Source: Flammula alnicola
Lineage: Eukaryota; Basidiomycota; Agaricomycetes; Agaricales; Strophariaceae
Assembly (NCBI GenBank): GCA_015499995.1
Contig: JADNRV010000078.1
Span: 62,001 to 126,000, forward strand
Reading direction: 5' to 3'
DNA: 64,000 nt
Shown here one piece after another: positions 35,375 through 48,609 of this stretch; the first letter of the stretch is position 1, and each line of letters starts with the position of its first letter. Both the position numbers and the translations under genes were made by a program. Under the pieces are notes generated by a model. That model saw only the letters and a program-made list of their open reading frames with translations, was not told where the DNA came from and did not search any database.

Positions 35375-37986
35375 ATGCCATCATATTCCGCTTGGTTTGG
35401 AACATCTGACCCCTCTGTTATGGAGGAGCCTACAGACATTGGTGTGTCTCGACGTTCTCAGAGCATCTATGCTAGGGTACTCCCGAGATCTTTCAACCCT
35501 CGGAGAATGGAAACATTACCGTTACCATTACACACTGCCCCCAGGCTGAGTGGATCGTCGCCTTCGTCGTCTTCACACCCACGGGAACAACACTCGGTTG
35601 AAAGTAATTATCCCCGAGGAGATTACGGACCCAACCGCTATTCGACCTGCGAAACGGTTGTAGCTCCCTTGAATTCCCCAACAATCGGTTGTACACCTTC
35701 ACCACCCAGTTCAAGTTCAAGCGGGACACACGAAACGATCGATATTCCCACGCGTCCTGATATTTCGAAAGAAATCGATGATCTTATCGGGGTGACCTCG
35801 TATGAATACGAGAGATATGAGCGATCGGTCAAAACGTGAGTTAAATTCCTTCAAGTGATATTATACTGCAACCTGAATCGAGCTACGTAACTCCAGAGAG
35901 AAATATTTCTGGGACGGATATGCCATTAACCCACTGGAGGTAGACTTTTCGCGGTACGTCCATCAGTACTGGAGTTAGCGTCGAAAATCCTGGGCAGATG
36001 GCTAATTCATCCTGATTGCAGACCGAAAGCACCTAACCGGTGGAAATATTTTGTCCACCCCGATGGCGGGCTCTACTTTCTTAATGAATCATGGGTACGA
36101 CACTGCTTCTGAATCTTAGTAAGAGAGATCCCTGAAATAGTCTTACAGCCAATACCTATCCTCACTGACATATATGTGTACGAATCCGCCGACAGGAATC
36201 GCCTGGAAGGTTATATCAAAAGTATCTTCCAATATATCAAGAAATACGGGGTGGAGCTACCCTCGGACGATGTATGTCTTGTGCTTGAATTTAGGCAATC
36301 TGGTCGATGCGGATACTATTTCGTCGACCATACAACACGATGTCTCTTTTGGCTAGAAGAATTTGACGCAATGACGTTTTTAGATCACGTCAGAGTACAG
36401 TTCACGCCTTCGCTTGTCGGTGAGTCTTATTTAAGCTTCGCCAATGATGTTGGTTGATTGAATGTTATTCTCGTAGGCCACGAAATGAAATCCTTATATT
36501 GGTTCGTCTAAATATCCAATGAATTCAGCTCGGAAATTGATCGAAATATTCTACGGGCCTGATATTTATAGGTTACACAATGAATACTTTCCTGAGGTTC
36601 GACCTTTCCCCAGTGGCGCTTCGTCGGAGCTCAAAGATATCCTCATTCACGCTGTTGGAGGTCAGGCTTGTCGCTTGAATAGCATACGAATCTGCTCTTA
36701 AGTTGGACTTTAGATTCATTGACATCTCCATCGAATACTGCACCTTATAGCCTGGACGTTCTTGAGAAAATGCTTGCATTAGTAAATGATATTCAGCGTA
36801 TGTGCATCACGTTCGACACCTTTGGTCCGACTCTGACCCTGATTAATCTCTAGATTCAAATGCTTGTGGGACCGGGTCTGCAACTGTCATGTGTGAGGAC
36901 GATTTCATTCTGCCGGATTTTCCGTCGCACTAATTGTTATGTGTTTGAAGACCGATTATTGCATAACTTTTGTAAGAACTGGACCCATAATCTCTCGGAC
37001 GCTATTTTCTCACCAGAAGGTCAGATCACGAGCGACTCCTCCATCTGCACGGAGAAAAAGCCGCCCGCCTCAATATAGATCAGTCAATCCACCCTGAAAG
37101 GGAAAGGACCCCAATGATTAGAATACTGTCACCCTTTTTGTTGTTCGGACCAGAGGTCCATCTTCGCAAACTGCAAGAAATATCCGTAGACTCCCTTGTC
37201 CGTAAACATGACTGGGGCGCAATGTTAGCAGAACTTACGGAAGAGTGGAAGGATATCACACTATATGTAAGTATGGAATTAACCACTCTCTTTTCTTTCC
37301 AGTACTGATTGTGGCCTCTTACTTAGGCTACAGTCTTGCTGAATGCAAATGTTGCCTTCCTTGCTATACAGAGTGTAGATAGCTCTGCACCACCCGGTGG
37401 CCGGTCCGGCCAACAAAGAGCCAGCTATTTTTCGATAGTGACCGCTATTGGAGCTATCGTTCTCGGACTACTTCTAGTACGACAACATAATACAAGCTTG
37501 AATGTTTGTTGATTTACCATTGCCCTTCCCTAGCGTCTGATGACATTTCTATTTTTAGAGTGCATTCCTTGCATACCGTAGTGCATCAGTGTTGGGCTTG
37601 GAAACTCTCTCTTTGATGTATAGTTTGCCCTATGCTCTGCTAATGTGGGGGTACGTGGTATACAATTACTTGACTCAGTTCTACCGGTTACTTGACATCC
37701 AAATTTTATTAGAATGGTTTCGTTCCTGGTCGCATTTTCGTTAATGTCCTTCGCCTCCCACGACATTCTTACAATTTGCATGATGTCGCTCACCTGTTTT
37801 ATCCTCGGTCTCCTCATATTATGGAATATCTCCGTGTCGTATGAGGATAAACCTTTTTGGTTCCCTTGGATATTACGGAAGTTGGCGCCGAAGCACAAGG
37901 AGGGAATCCTGGCAGGGAAAGGGAGATTAAGGTCGGAACTCTCTCTCATCTCAGCTACACGTTCCGGAAAATCAGTAGCCTCATAA
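35375..37986 (+). CDS. WW-like/multi-span membrane family, member A
   Basis: Member A of the family repeated at 46.8-64.0 kb. ATG at 35375 starts a S/P/T-rich N-terminus (about 155 residues) ending YERYERSVKT. Spliced exons then give the first WW-like motif (NRWKYFVHPDGGLYFLN), a helical linker, the second half-motif (CGYYFVDHTTRCLFWLEEFD), and LKDILIHAVG. Next come the linker equivalent GEKAARLNIDQSIHPERERT, then LLFGPEVHLRKLQEISVDSL. The membrane part has MLNANVAFLAIQSVD after splicing, SIVTAIGAIVLGLLLVRQ, LGLETLSLMYSLPYALLMWG, SFLVAFSLMSFASHDILTIC and CFILGLLILWNISV, followed by a basic tail. About 12 introns. Intact by reading frame; borders between 36650 and 37080 are the least certain. 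It stands apart from the others and on the opposite strand. Confidence 0.7.
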
Positions 37987-38510
37987 ATTCTATTTCGTTT
38001 ATTACAAAATTGGTAAAACTTACGTTACTCGGGCTTATGTATCCTCTGTATATCTTATCTTATTACAGTACTTTGGTGTCGAACTATGCTGTACGCGGCC
38101 TGAACTTGAAGTGTGTACTGAATACATGAAAAATAATTCCCATGCTAAATAAGGGTCTTTGGGATGGAAAATTCTGACCTCACAGTACTCAAGTACAACC
38201 ACCTGCAAGTATTGGTAAATTACGGGTACACCATAATGCCTGGGTACCAGGGTACGTACAGGAATCTTAATCCTACTTCGGATTTAGGCGAGCGCAGTGC
38301 CTTGCCAAGGAAAACGTGACCTTGTCAGAAACTCCCACGTTTACAAGCCACGTCTGAGGGTCTTCGTCGTCAAACGCGTTCTCCAAAGACTATCGGCGCT
38401 CGTCCAAGGATTGGCTTTATATCTTTCTCTTAATATCGTATTCGCCATTCGGTTTCCTTGCCTTCCCCAATACTCCATTTTAGAGAGCTTCCCCCAGACA
38501 AGTTGCGAGC
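37987..38510. other. intergenic
   Basis: Between member A and the alpha-COP gene. It contains a run of GGTAC/GTACC-like words around 38190-38260, otherwise nothing recognised. Confidence 0.35.
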
Positions 38511-41500
38511 ATGTCTGTTATGCTCACAAAATTCGAATCTAAAAGCAACCGCGTAAAAGGTATGTCACTCTCAAGTTCTTTTGACCGTTTAGAGTGTTCA
38601 TTATCAAGTTCAAGGCCTTGCATTTCATCCAAGTCAACCCCTTCTTGCGGCGGCACTTCACAATGGCAGCGTACAGTTGTGGAACTATCGTATGGGTGTA
38701 TTGGTTGATAGATTCGAGGAACATGAAGGTGCGTTGCTCACAGTTTGGCACATGCATCTGAGGCCTTATGCATTTATCAGGACCTGTGAGAGCTGTTGCG
38801 ATCCATCCCAGTCGAGCCTTATTGGCCACCGGAGGAGATGATTATAAAATCAAGGTTTGGGGTGAGCGGAATTTTATTGCTACACCCCCTTGATCTGACG
38901 AGCGACATAGACATTCGACCTCAGAACCGTCGCTGCCTCTTTACGTTACACGGGCATCTGGATTATGTGCGGACTGTTCAATTTCACCATGAGATGCCCT
39001 GGATCGTAAGTGTCAACAACGCGAAACGCTCATCCAAAATCTGACATACTTATCAGCTTTCATGTTCGGACGATCAAACCATTCGCATTTGGAACAGTAC
39101 ATCGCGTCAATGCATCGCTGTCCTCACAGGTCACTCCCACTACGTGATGTCTGCCCAGTTCCATCCGAAAGAAGATCTCATCGTCTCAGCTTCTATGGAT
39201 CAAACTGTTCGCGTATGGGATATTTCGGGGCTGCGCAAAGGCTCGCCAAATTCGGGAGGCCCAGGGGGTTCAAGCGGCGGCGGACCAGGAAACTACGAGA
39301 CCTTTGACACCTTCTCCACCGTCAAGCACGTCCTCGAGGGACACGATCGCGGAGTCAACTTCGCCACATTCCACCCCACTCTCCCGCTTATTCTCTCGGC
39401 CGGAGATGACCGTGTCATTAAGATCTGGCGAATGAGCGAAACCAAAGCGTGGGAGGTCGATTCATGCCGTGGTCACTTCAACAATGTCTCCAGCGCCCTC
39501 TTCCACCCCAAACATGAGCTAATCGTGTCTTGTGGTGAAGACAAAACTGTTAGGGTGTGGGACTTGGCCAAGCGAACCGCTATCCAGACATTCAGGAGAG
39601 AGCAGGACCGATTCTGGGTGCTCGCCGCTCACCCGAACCTCAATCTTTTTGCTGCTGGACACGATAGTGGTTTGATTGTTTTCAAGCTCGAGCGTGAACG
39701 ACCCGCCTTCTCCGTTTTCCAGGACACGCTCTACTATGTTCGCGACAAATATGTCCGCTCATATGATTTCAACACTGGCGCCGATATTGGCTTGCTCAGC
39801 GTTCGCAAATTCGGTAGCCCCTATGTTCCGCCTCGAACACTCAGCTTTAACCCTGCTGAGAGGGCCGTCATCCTAACCATCAACTCCGACAATGGCTTGT
39901 ATGAATTGACCAACCTTCCTCAACAAGCTCAAGGTGAATTGAAGGATTCGAGCGTAGATGGAAAAAAAGGAGCAGGACAGAGTGCGATCTTTGTGGCGAG
40001 GAACAGGTTTGCTGTTCTTAACAAGGCAACCCAGGTTGGTCCGATTGCCTGGTATGCCGTTCAAGATGAAGAAAACTGATTATTGTGCCTGCTCAGCTCA
40101 TTGAAGTTCGCGACTTATCGAATTCCGTCGTGAAATCGATCAAGCCCCCGGTCCAGACCAACGAGATTTTCTATGGTGGAACTGCCTGCCTCATCCTCAG
40201 CTCTCCTACTGCCGTGGTTTTGTACGACATTCAGCAACAAAAGACCGTCGCCGAGATCAACAGTCCTCCTGTGAAGTATGTTGTTTGGAGCAATGATTCT
40301 TCGTTGGTTGCCTTGATGAGCAAGCACAGTGAGTCTTTTTTTGAGGTTGTTTTTGGTGACGGAGAATATGTCAATGAATACTTCTCTTCGCAGCTATTAC
40401 AATCGCCAACAAGAATTTCTCTCAACATAGCTTGATCCATGAGACCATTCGCATCAAATCAGGAGCTTGGGACGATGCTGGTGTATTCATCTACTCCACA
40501 TTAAACCATGTCAAGTATTGTCTGGCTCAAGGGTGAGTTTTTCTAGAAATCAATTTACAGCCAACATTAAAATGTATTTTAACAGTGACCACGGTGTGAT
40601 CTGCACGCTGGACAATCCCGTCTACTTGACGCGCGTTAAAGGCAAAACTGTTCACTGTCTCGATCGCTCTGCCCGCCCTCGTACCATCACATTTGACCCG
40701 ACAGAGTATAGATTTAAATTGGCTCTCCTTAAGAATAACTACGAAGAGATGCTCTACATTATCAAGACCTCAACGCTGCTCGGTCAAAGTATCATCGCAT
40801 ATCTGCAGCAGAAAGGTTTCCCTGAGGTGAGAGTGCGTTATATGCGCAATTCCATCTCATTGTTGAATTATTTTCATAGATCGCCTTGCACTTCGTCCAA
40901 GATACCAACACCAGGTTCGAGCTTGCAATTGAATGCGGAAATCTCGATGTCGCGATGGAGACTGCAAAGACGATCAACCGTCCAGAGTGCTGGGAAAGGC
41001 TTGCGCAGCAGGCGTTGAAGCAGGGCAACCACAAGGTCTGTCAATGACGTCCTTACCCTAATTATGTTTAATTTACACCAGAGTCAAGATCGTCGAAAAA
41101 GCATACCAACAAACCAAGAACTTCGACAAACTCTCCTTCTTGTACCTTGCTACAGGCAGTACAGATAAGCTGTCGAAGATGCAGAAGATTGCCGATGCAC
41201 GCGGTGACCCCATGTCGCGTTTCCATAATGCGTTGTATGCTGGAGATGTCGAGGGAAGAATATCTGTGTTGAGAGATGTTGGACTGCGTGAGTGCTTCTG
41301 TCGTCGTCTAAATGCTTGATTTAAACAATGGTATCATCAGATCCTTTGGCGTATCTAACTGCCAAGACCAACGGCCTTGACGATCTTGCTGCAGAAATTC
41401 TGGAAGCGGCTGGCTTGACGGAGGCAGATGTTGACGATATTCCATCCTTCGGAACTTCGACGTTGAAACCTCCACCGATTATCACGCCTACCACCGACCT

Positions 41501-42875
41501 CTTGTGGCCCTCTTTGTCAACCGGCGAGAGCTTCTTCGATCGTGCTTTGGTCAATGGCCAACTGGAAGGCGGAGTTGAGCCTGCCTATGTCAATGGTGAT
41601 GCTGCTGCTGCTGCCGGGCATTCGGCGTTGGACGCTTGGGCGAAGGAGGAAGAAGCTCAAGAAGATATCAATCCTGAAGAAGGTGGCTGGGAGCTTGATG
41701 CTGACGGTGGAGAGTTCCAGGATGCAGTTGAGGGTGAGGAAGTTGTGGTCGATGTCGAGGAGGAGCTTGGTGCAGGAGCTACACCCGGACCCAGCGAAAC
41801 GGATCTTTGGGTCAGGAACTCTCCATTGGCAGTTGATCATGTTGCTGCAGGCTCGTTTGAGACGTCCATGCAGGTAAGTTCCTCTTTTTACTAGACAAGG
41901 TTGTATCTTATTAATGACATGCTTGTTAAGCTTCTTAACCGTCAATTCGGCGTCATCAATTTCGCTCCCCTCAAGCCCTTGTTCTTGTCAATATACCGCT
42001 CATCACATACATACCTCTCTCCCTATGCCTCACTGCCACCTTTGAAGCTTCATGTCCGACGTAACCCAAGCGAGACAGCGCCCAGTCGTGTGCTGCCAGT
42101 TGCTGCTCGTTCTCTCCAATCAATTCGCTCGGAACTTGCAGAAGGATACCGCTTTGTTTCTGGGAATAAGCTGACAGAGGCCCAGAGTACTTTCCGCTCT
42201 GTTCTACAGGCTCTTTTGTTGGTCGTTCTCTCTTCAGACGAGGAAGCCAAGCAAGTCCGTGTTTATCTTTGCCCCAACATATATTCCTTTGCTGACTCAC
42301 TTGTAGTGGCGAGAAACTGTGACGGCTGCCCGTGAATATTTGCTCGGAGTGTCTATCGAGCTTGAGCGGAGAAGGGTTGTCGAAGCGGAGCCTGATAACC
42401 TTACACGACAGCTTGAGCTGGCAGCCTACTTCACACAATGTCAGCTTCAGCCTCCCCACATGCAGATTGCACTGCGAAGCGCGATTACTGCCTTTGCCAG
42501 AGCCAACAACCAAGCGCACGCTGCTAGATTCGCGAAGCGTCTTCTTGAACTGAAGCCTGACCCTAAAATTGTCGCCCAGGTATCTAAACTCCTTCCTTTT
42601 TTCCCGCCTTCTTGTATTGACGCCGTCTTCAGGCCCGGCAACGCATCGCTGCTGGTGATCGAAACCCTCGTAACGCGGTGGAAATCTCCTATGACGAATT
42701 CAGCCCCTTCGAAATCTGCGCGGCTACGTATACTCCCATATACAAGGGTTCGCCATCCGTCCACTGCCCATATACCGACGCAGCTTTCCTGCCTCAATTC
42801 AAGGGAACCCTGGACCCCCTTACCCAGCTGACAGAAATCGGTGCTGCGGCGTCTGGTTTACCAGCTTCGTGGTGA
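38511..42875 (+). CDS. COP1: coatomer subunit alpha (alpha-COP)
   Basis: Largest subunit of the COPI coat that returns cargo from Golgi to ER. Start ATG at 38511 ([17 protein letters not shown]). WD40 repeats of the first propeller are plain: [66 protein letters not shown], then [20 protein letters not shown] and [14 protein letters not shown]. The second propeller and alpha-solenoid follow ([40 protein letters not shown] exon near 40880-41035). An acidic linker (41640-41800) precedes the C-terminal domain, ending [20 protein letters not shown] and [16 protein letters not shown] Gly/Ser-rich loop (39258-39297) interrupts one propeller. About 12 introns. Length about 1,200 residues; complete. 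Confidence 0.94.
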
Positions 42876-43254
42876 GGTGGACGTCATTTCATAGTTTAGA
42901 GCTTTCGATGAGGAGGATTTGTTTGTGTACCAAAAAAATCGATTTATTTTCTCTGCTTCCTAATCAAGATTTGTTGTCCTTTGAGACTCTACTACTTACT
43001 TACCTTGCGTTTGTGGAAGAAAAACTCAGGCGTAGATCATGGTCATGTCACATGTGATACTTGCCGTAATTGGTCCGTATGAGTCGCGGCGTAGACTCGA
43101 ACTTGAACAAAACCATTTGCTCCTCTACATTGATCTTGTTGTTTTTATCTTTCTGTATAAATTTCTTATATCTTCGGTCTGCAGAACGACTTCTAAAAGC
43201 TTCATCTCTCTCGGTTAATGGTCATTCGGAGTGCCTAGACTTGGAAATTGACTT

Positions 43255-45099
43255 ATGGGAGTGAACGGATTCACACCCTTCCTTCAGAAGATTTGGTAAA
43301 GACTTCATTGTTTTACTTTGCCTTACTCTGACATATTTATTTAGCCCAGCTGTTCTGAAGAAGCTTCCCAACCGACTTGAAGCACTTCAAGGGAAAAGGA
43401 TTGTGATGTAAGCGTTCGTCGTATTTCTTGAAGCGTGTCGGGCTCTGACTGCAAATATCCTCAGCGATGGAACCCTCATAACTCAAAGATTCCACTATAT
43501 GTCACAGGAGCACCCACATAGACATGTTCTTGGTTGGTACAGACTTGCTCAAGAGTTGAACAGGAGCGGTGTCTCTGCGATCTGCGTGTTTGACGGCAAA
43601 GAGCGTGCCCCGGCAAAGGCCAACGAGGCGAGTCTGGAAATCCTTGCCATTGTATCTTGTGTATAACCCACTGTAGACTAAACGAAGACGCGAAATACAC
43701 CAATTATCGGTCGCTAGAGGGTCAATCGAAGACGACCGTTTTGAACGACTCCACGACCTGAAAGCTAGCATGGACCATTTGCAAACTCTCGACCTCACAA
43801 AAAGACAGGAAGTCGTGAAAATTCTCAAGGATTCCAAATTCGGAGTAGATGATGGCTCATCTACCCTCCTGCAAGAGCAAGAACTCGTTGTGAGTGAAGA
43901 GGCCGAAAAGGCGGTAGCCGCTGAACTGCCATCGGCACTCCCACCTACGGAAATCCCCACCACACCGCCTCTCGTAAATCCGTCTAATTAATCTCTCCTA
44001 CAAGTTTAATATTAATTACTATCGTCCCAAAGGAAATACCAACAAGTCTGCTAGTGACCCCGGATTACCTCGCCACTCTCCTCAAATCTCTAAACCTCAG
44101 CTACAAAGTTACCATCGCGAAGCTTGTCTCGCTTTCCACAGAAACTGCCGCAAAACCCCCAGAGACAGTTGTAAGGATACCACCTGAGGAAGAACGTGCA
44201 GAAAAAATCATGACCAAGGACCAGTACCAACTCACGGTCCAGGAGGGCAAAATCTGGAACGAACTTGCTGCCTCGTTGGACACACCTACCCTTGAATTGC
44301 CTGCAGTCACTGCGGAAGAAGTTGACGCTTTATTGGGGAAAAGTTATGACATGGCTACGTCCTTTCAACGACGCAACAATTCGCCAACTGCGCAGACCTA
44401 TAGCGAGTCCAAAGAGATCCTGAGGGCTATGGGTATCCCGTGCATCGAAGCTCTTGGTGCTGTAGAGGCCGAAGCCCTTGCTTCGTCCATGGTCTTGAAA
44501 GGATTTGCGGACTACGTCGCAAGCGAAGACACGGTGCGCATGTGTCGTCACTAAAAGTCGACTAACTCATCTTTCCTTTCTTCCTATAGGACGTTCTCGT
44601 GTATGAGGCTCCTATGATCAGGAACCTCACTGGTCACGAACCTCTACTTGTGATATCCGGAGCAGACGTCCGAACTGAACTCGGCCTGGACCGTAAATCC
44701 TACGTGGATTTTGCTTTGCTTCTCGGAACCGATTTCTCCCAACGCATAAAGAACATGGGGCCCGTTCGCGCTTATGACTTCATCAAGAAATATGGGTCCA
44801 TCGAACACATCCTAGACATCATCGAATCCCAGCCAAAATATGAACTCAAGCTCCCTCGGAAAGCCTATCTCGCTCAAGTCCAGATTGCCCGACTTGTCTT
44901 TGATACTTTGCCTCCATTACCGCCTTCGGAATTGATGCAACCCATCGAGACGAATATTAAGCAAGCCATGAAGGTGCTGCAACACTATGACTTGGGATAT
45001 TTCCTATTGGAAGATCATCTTGAATTCTGGGATTACAGCGGCGCCTATGGTGCTGCTTTAGGCGGCAATGCTTTTGGAGACGATCCTCGCGATATATAA
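43255..45099 (+). CDS. XPG/FEN1-like structure-specific nuclease with enlarged arch insert
   Basis: Probable 5' flap-type nuclease of the Rad2/XPG family. ATG at 43255 gives MGVNGFTPFLQKI; the N-domain continues KRIVIDGTLITQRFHYMSQE and SAICVFDGKERAPAKANE, then TKRRREIHQLSVARGS. The catalytic internal part has GAVEAEALASSMVLKG, YVASEDTDVLVYEA and LLGTDFSQRIKNMGPVRAYD, so the metal-binding acids (IDG, FDG, EAEA, SEDTD, GTD) are kept, as is the helix-two-turn-helix. Between the two halves lies an insert of about 200 residues (43700-44330) rich in E/P, longer than the FEN1 arch. The intron at 43628-43676 seems to be GC-AG (GCGAGT..CTGTAG). No PCNA-binding box is evident at the end (FGDDPRDI). 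Which family branch it belongs to is not resolved. Confidence 0.82.
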
Positions 45100-46810
45100 A
45101 CATTCATTCATCGATCTTATTAGGCCAACCTTCATAAAACCAACTGAAACGATTTGCAGGAAACTCCTGCCTATCAGTCTCAGGTCCTGGCAAGGCGGTC
45201 GTACCATACCAAGGGACGCTCGCGCATTGACCCTGTTTGTACTAACTCTTTCGTCGAACTAGATCATCTCATTTACTTATGTTCAGAATTACATATACCC
45301 TTGGTAGGACATTTCAGAAGACGAGAAATCGCGATTGTTTACATACAAGTATCCTGCAGGAGACTCTAATGTAAACTACTGTACTCGTGAATTGGGGGGT
45401 TCTACGAATATTTCTCGAGACTACTAGAGGAGCGGTATGTTACATGTTACACAGTACATACGATTTTATAGAGGGCAAGTTTGTTGAAGCATCAGGTGTA
45501 TAGTAAGTTTTGTAAGTACTGCTTTTCGGCCCGTAAGCATCAACTGGCAAACCCCGACGAACCCCGACTCTTCCTTTTTTTAGACACTTCCTGCGTGACA
45601 GCGTCGGCGCATACATATTGCGTCGGTACGACGACGACTGCGGGACACAGCATTGAAAGCAAAATAAAATGTGTCGACCTTCACTTGCGGTCCTCACCTG
45701 TGAGGCTCCTATTTAATGTAATTGTAATGCCCTGCTCGGTCCTCGTTCGCGTAGTTATTGCGTACGCAGTCGTCTTTGTTCCTCAATGGCCGAGGAAAGT
45801 GAAGCGCGGGCTGCCCAAGCATGGCGCAAGCCTCAAGGCCGGCTGTCCGCTATTCGCTAAGGTTGCGGCCTGGGGTGCTTGTCATGACATGCATGAAACA
45901 CTGCCTTGGATAAAAGTGTTCCTCCGGAGAATGGATGCAGCATACTTCATCCAATCAAAATCTGCTCAGCAGGATCCGAGAACTTCATATGCCAATCCTA
46001 CACCCTTCGACGCCACCGGACTCGGTGTATGGAGAGAAAAATGCAGAAACGTCGCTCAACGTACTACAGGATGAATGACCGTTCCAGAATATAATTAATC
46101 GACCAGAATAGCTCTGTATTTTTTTTGCGAGGCCGGATGGCTGATCTCATTGACAAATTGTTCGAACGCCGAAGGCAATGCCAAAATCTCTGTTGAGAGG
46201 TTTCCACCGAGCTTGTATGCTTGTACTCATTAATTAATGCCGGAGTGCACAGCGGACTGGTTCTGTCGAATACAAATCATATGATTAATGCATAGCTTCT
46301 TCGGGAGGGTTTATAGCTTGGCACTTATTGTAACGTAACTATTTGTTGTTTGTACATATGGGTGCACTCTAGAAGTGCAGAAAACCAGGTCCAAACTGTC
46401 TTGAAGACAGCGAGAAATTCGTGAAGCACACAGTAGAAAATGTCGGGACTGCATGAAAGCACTTGAAATTTGGGTTGCTATTATACATGGTATGAACTTG
46501 TAAGGTTATATGTACAACTGGTTCCACTACTTACTCGTTATCGATACATCTACTCATCGTAATTATTGCTACAAGACCAGACTTCTAATTTAATGAGCAC
46601 GCGCACTTCTCTAGAATTGAAAGGAGAGGTTCAAATCACCAGGGTCACGGTTACGCAGAACTACGGACAGTCTGCGGTTCCTGGATCATTGGACGATCAG
46701 TGCGCGGGGCATCCCGAGCTTCGGGTATCCGCCATCACTAAAAGATCTGTGTGGTGGTTGCGTTGTGCGGGAAACCCGGCTCAGAGTAAGAAGTCTATAG
46801 GGCCGACAGT
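45100..46810. other. intergenic between convergent genes
   Basis: About 1.7 kb between the XPG-like gene and member B. A 197-codon plus-strand open frame (45481-46074) lacks an ATG at its start, homology signs and splice context, so it is not called. No repeat recognised. Confidence 0.4.
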
Positions 46811-48609
46811 CTAAACGACTGAGGCTTCGTCTTTCTCAGAGTTGAATCTGGGCTTCCAAACGGAGAACGATGGTTTGCGCAGCTGGGTGGGTGACGTGGC
46901 GAAATGGACGGAGAGGAGGACGCAAACGATGAGAAATGTGAAGAAAGCGGCTTGAGGAAGGTATACGTGGGTCAAAAGAGTCGTAGCCCATTGTAAAAAG
47001 AAAGCGAGGAGCGCCCAGAGGAAGAGCGATCTGGGAAGGGCGAACGCGAACGCAACGCCTTGGAACTTGAGATAGCGAGAGCAAACGACATCGAGATATT
47101 CGTGGCCAGAGCTAGCGCCAGATTTGTCGAGCTCCTCATGGCGGTGGATGAGCAGTGCGGAAATCAAGAGGCTGAGACTAGCCAATGTGGCTGAAGTATA
47201 CGCTAGCGCGGGTAAAACAGGAAGGAAAAAGCAAAAAATGTGGAGACTAGACTGGAAGATTAGAATTCTGTCATGGAGCAGATACCGAATGAATTGCTTA
47301 CGCAAGTAGTCCTGCGGAGCCAATGATAGTTTTTTGCCAGCCTCCGATGCAATAACTCATGAAAGAGTCCCAATCGCTGCCGTAGACAAACTGATCTACA
47401 AAAAGCTTGTCCAGCCGCTTGCAATACTTCTCAGATATCCCGAGAGTCAAAAACGAGAAGACGGGCTTTGTCCATTGAATTTCTTCAATATCGTCGACGA
47501 GGATCGAGGTATCCCGTGAGAGACGGGATTGCTCCTGTCCATAGTGTGTTTCATATCTATTGTACACTAAGAAAAAGTCAGAATGATAGTGTCTCCATAA
47601 AACACCGCCTTAGCTTACTTATTAAGCCCCAAAGTCGGGCTACAATTGCCACCGTGTGGCCGTCATGAATACGATCTCGTGAAGCTGTGAGGAGATTAAG
47701 AAATTTTTCGGTTGCTGTGGCATCGTAAGGGAACGTCGATAAAGAGGACGTAAGATTATCTGACACCGAGATAGGGTCAGTTAGGACTAAGAATGGTAAG
47801 CGATTGGATAAGACTAACCGGCAAGTCCGTGAGAGAAAACGAGGATGAGGTCGTCAATGCACTTTTGGGGCAAACCGCCAATGTGCATGCAGAAATTTTC
47901 GATGTGAGACCAGTATTGGGTCTCCAACAGCAATTCTATAAGAAAAATCAGACTTTGTTACTCTGATTTGATTTGAGTCAAACTTACTCAAATGTGAAGG
48001 AGAAACTACAGGAAGGAGTCCAAGCTCATCGGTCTCATCTCGACTGAGCCAGAATACGGTTTGAGTGGCACTATCGGCCAGATAGTAATTGCAATCTTCA
48101 TCCTCCAATTGCAAGAACAGCTCCATGTCGTTTGTCAGGGCGAGGCCCTGTTCAGAAGCCTGCTTTTCGACTTCTGCTGCCCAATAGCAGATTTGCTCCG
48201 CAAACTCTGGGGCATATAGGTAACACTCTGTGACAACGCGCAATCCCGCGTCCCTGTAAAAGTATAACTTTCCTTCGGGGTGTACGGAAGCGGACCACTG
48301 CGGTGGCAGATACGTGGGTCTAAATGAAGCAGCGGGTTGAACACATGGACAGAGCGCGGACACCAGACATTTGCTCACGAGGCATCTCGAGAGGACGTGA
48401 ACATTCCTGGCTCTACGATGGTGTTCGCCCGCTGAACTCTGGAGGAAATTGAACATCCATTCATTGTAGACAGACTGAAAAACGTACTTGATCTGGACAT
48501 CGTATCTTCCAGTGGATTGTGGCACGATTGGGCGAAGGGAACCCGATGGAACTGAAGATTTGGTAGATGACGCTATAACGATTTCGACTTGTTCTGAGTA
48601 TGTGTCCAT
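46811..48609 (-). CDS. WW-like/multi-span membrane family, member B (short N-terminus)
   Basis: ATG at 48607-48609 (MDTYSEQVEIVIASSTKSSV) gives only about 40 residues before the first WW-like motif (LPPQWSASVHPEGKLYFYRD); the long disordered leader of the other members is missing. Next are YAPEFAEQICYWAAEVEKQA, LFLQLEDEDCNYYLADSATQ with TVFWLSRDETDELG, LIENFCMHIGGLPQKCIDDL-type exon, and the family linker EQSRLSRDTSI with KRLDKLFVDQFVYGSDWDSF. The C-terminal half is hydrophobic: IIGSAGLLA, FQSSLHIFCFFLPVLPALAY, LASLSLLISALLI, GVAFAFALPRSLFLWALLAF, AAFFTFLIVCVLLSVHFA. Stop at 46811-46813. Introns near 48305-48490, 47940-47985, 47770-47825, 47560-47600 and 47300-47320. The most diverged member; reading frame intact. 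Confidence 0.7.

Noticed and set aside
45481..46074. 197-codon plus-strand open frame
   Set aside because: Does not begin with ATG, has no recognisable motif or splice structure, and is rich in residues expected from random translation.
46620..46660. GGTTCAAATCACC, tRNA T-loop-like word
   Set aside because: No matching acceptor stem or D-arm upstream.
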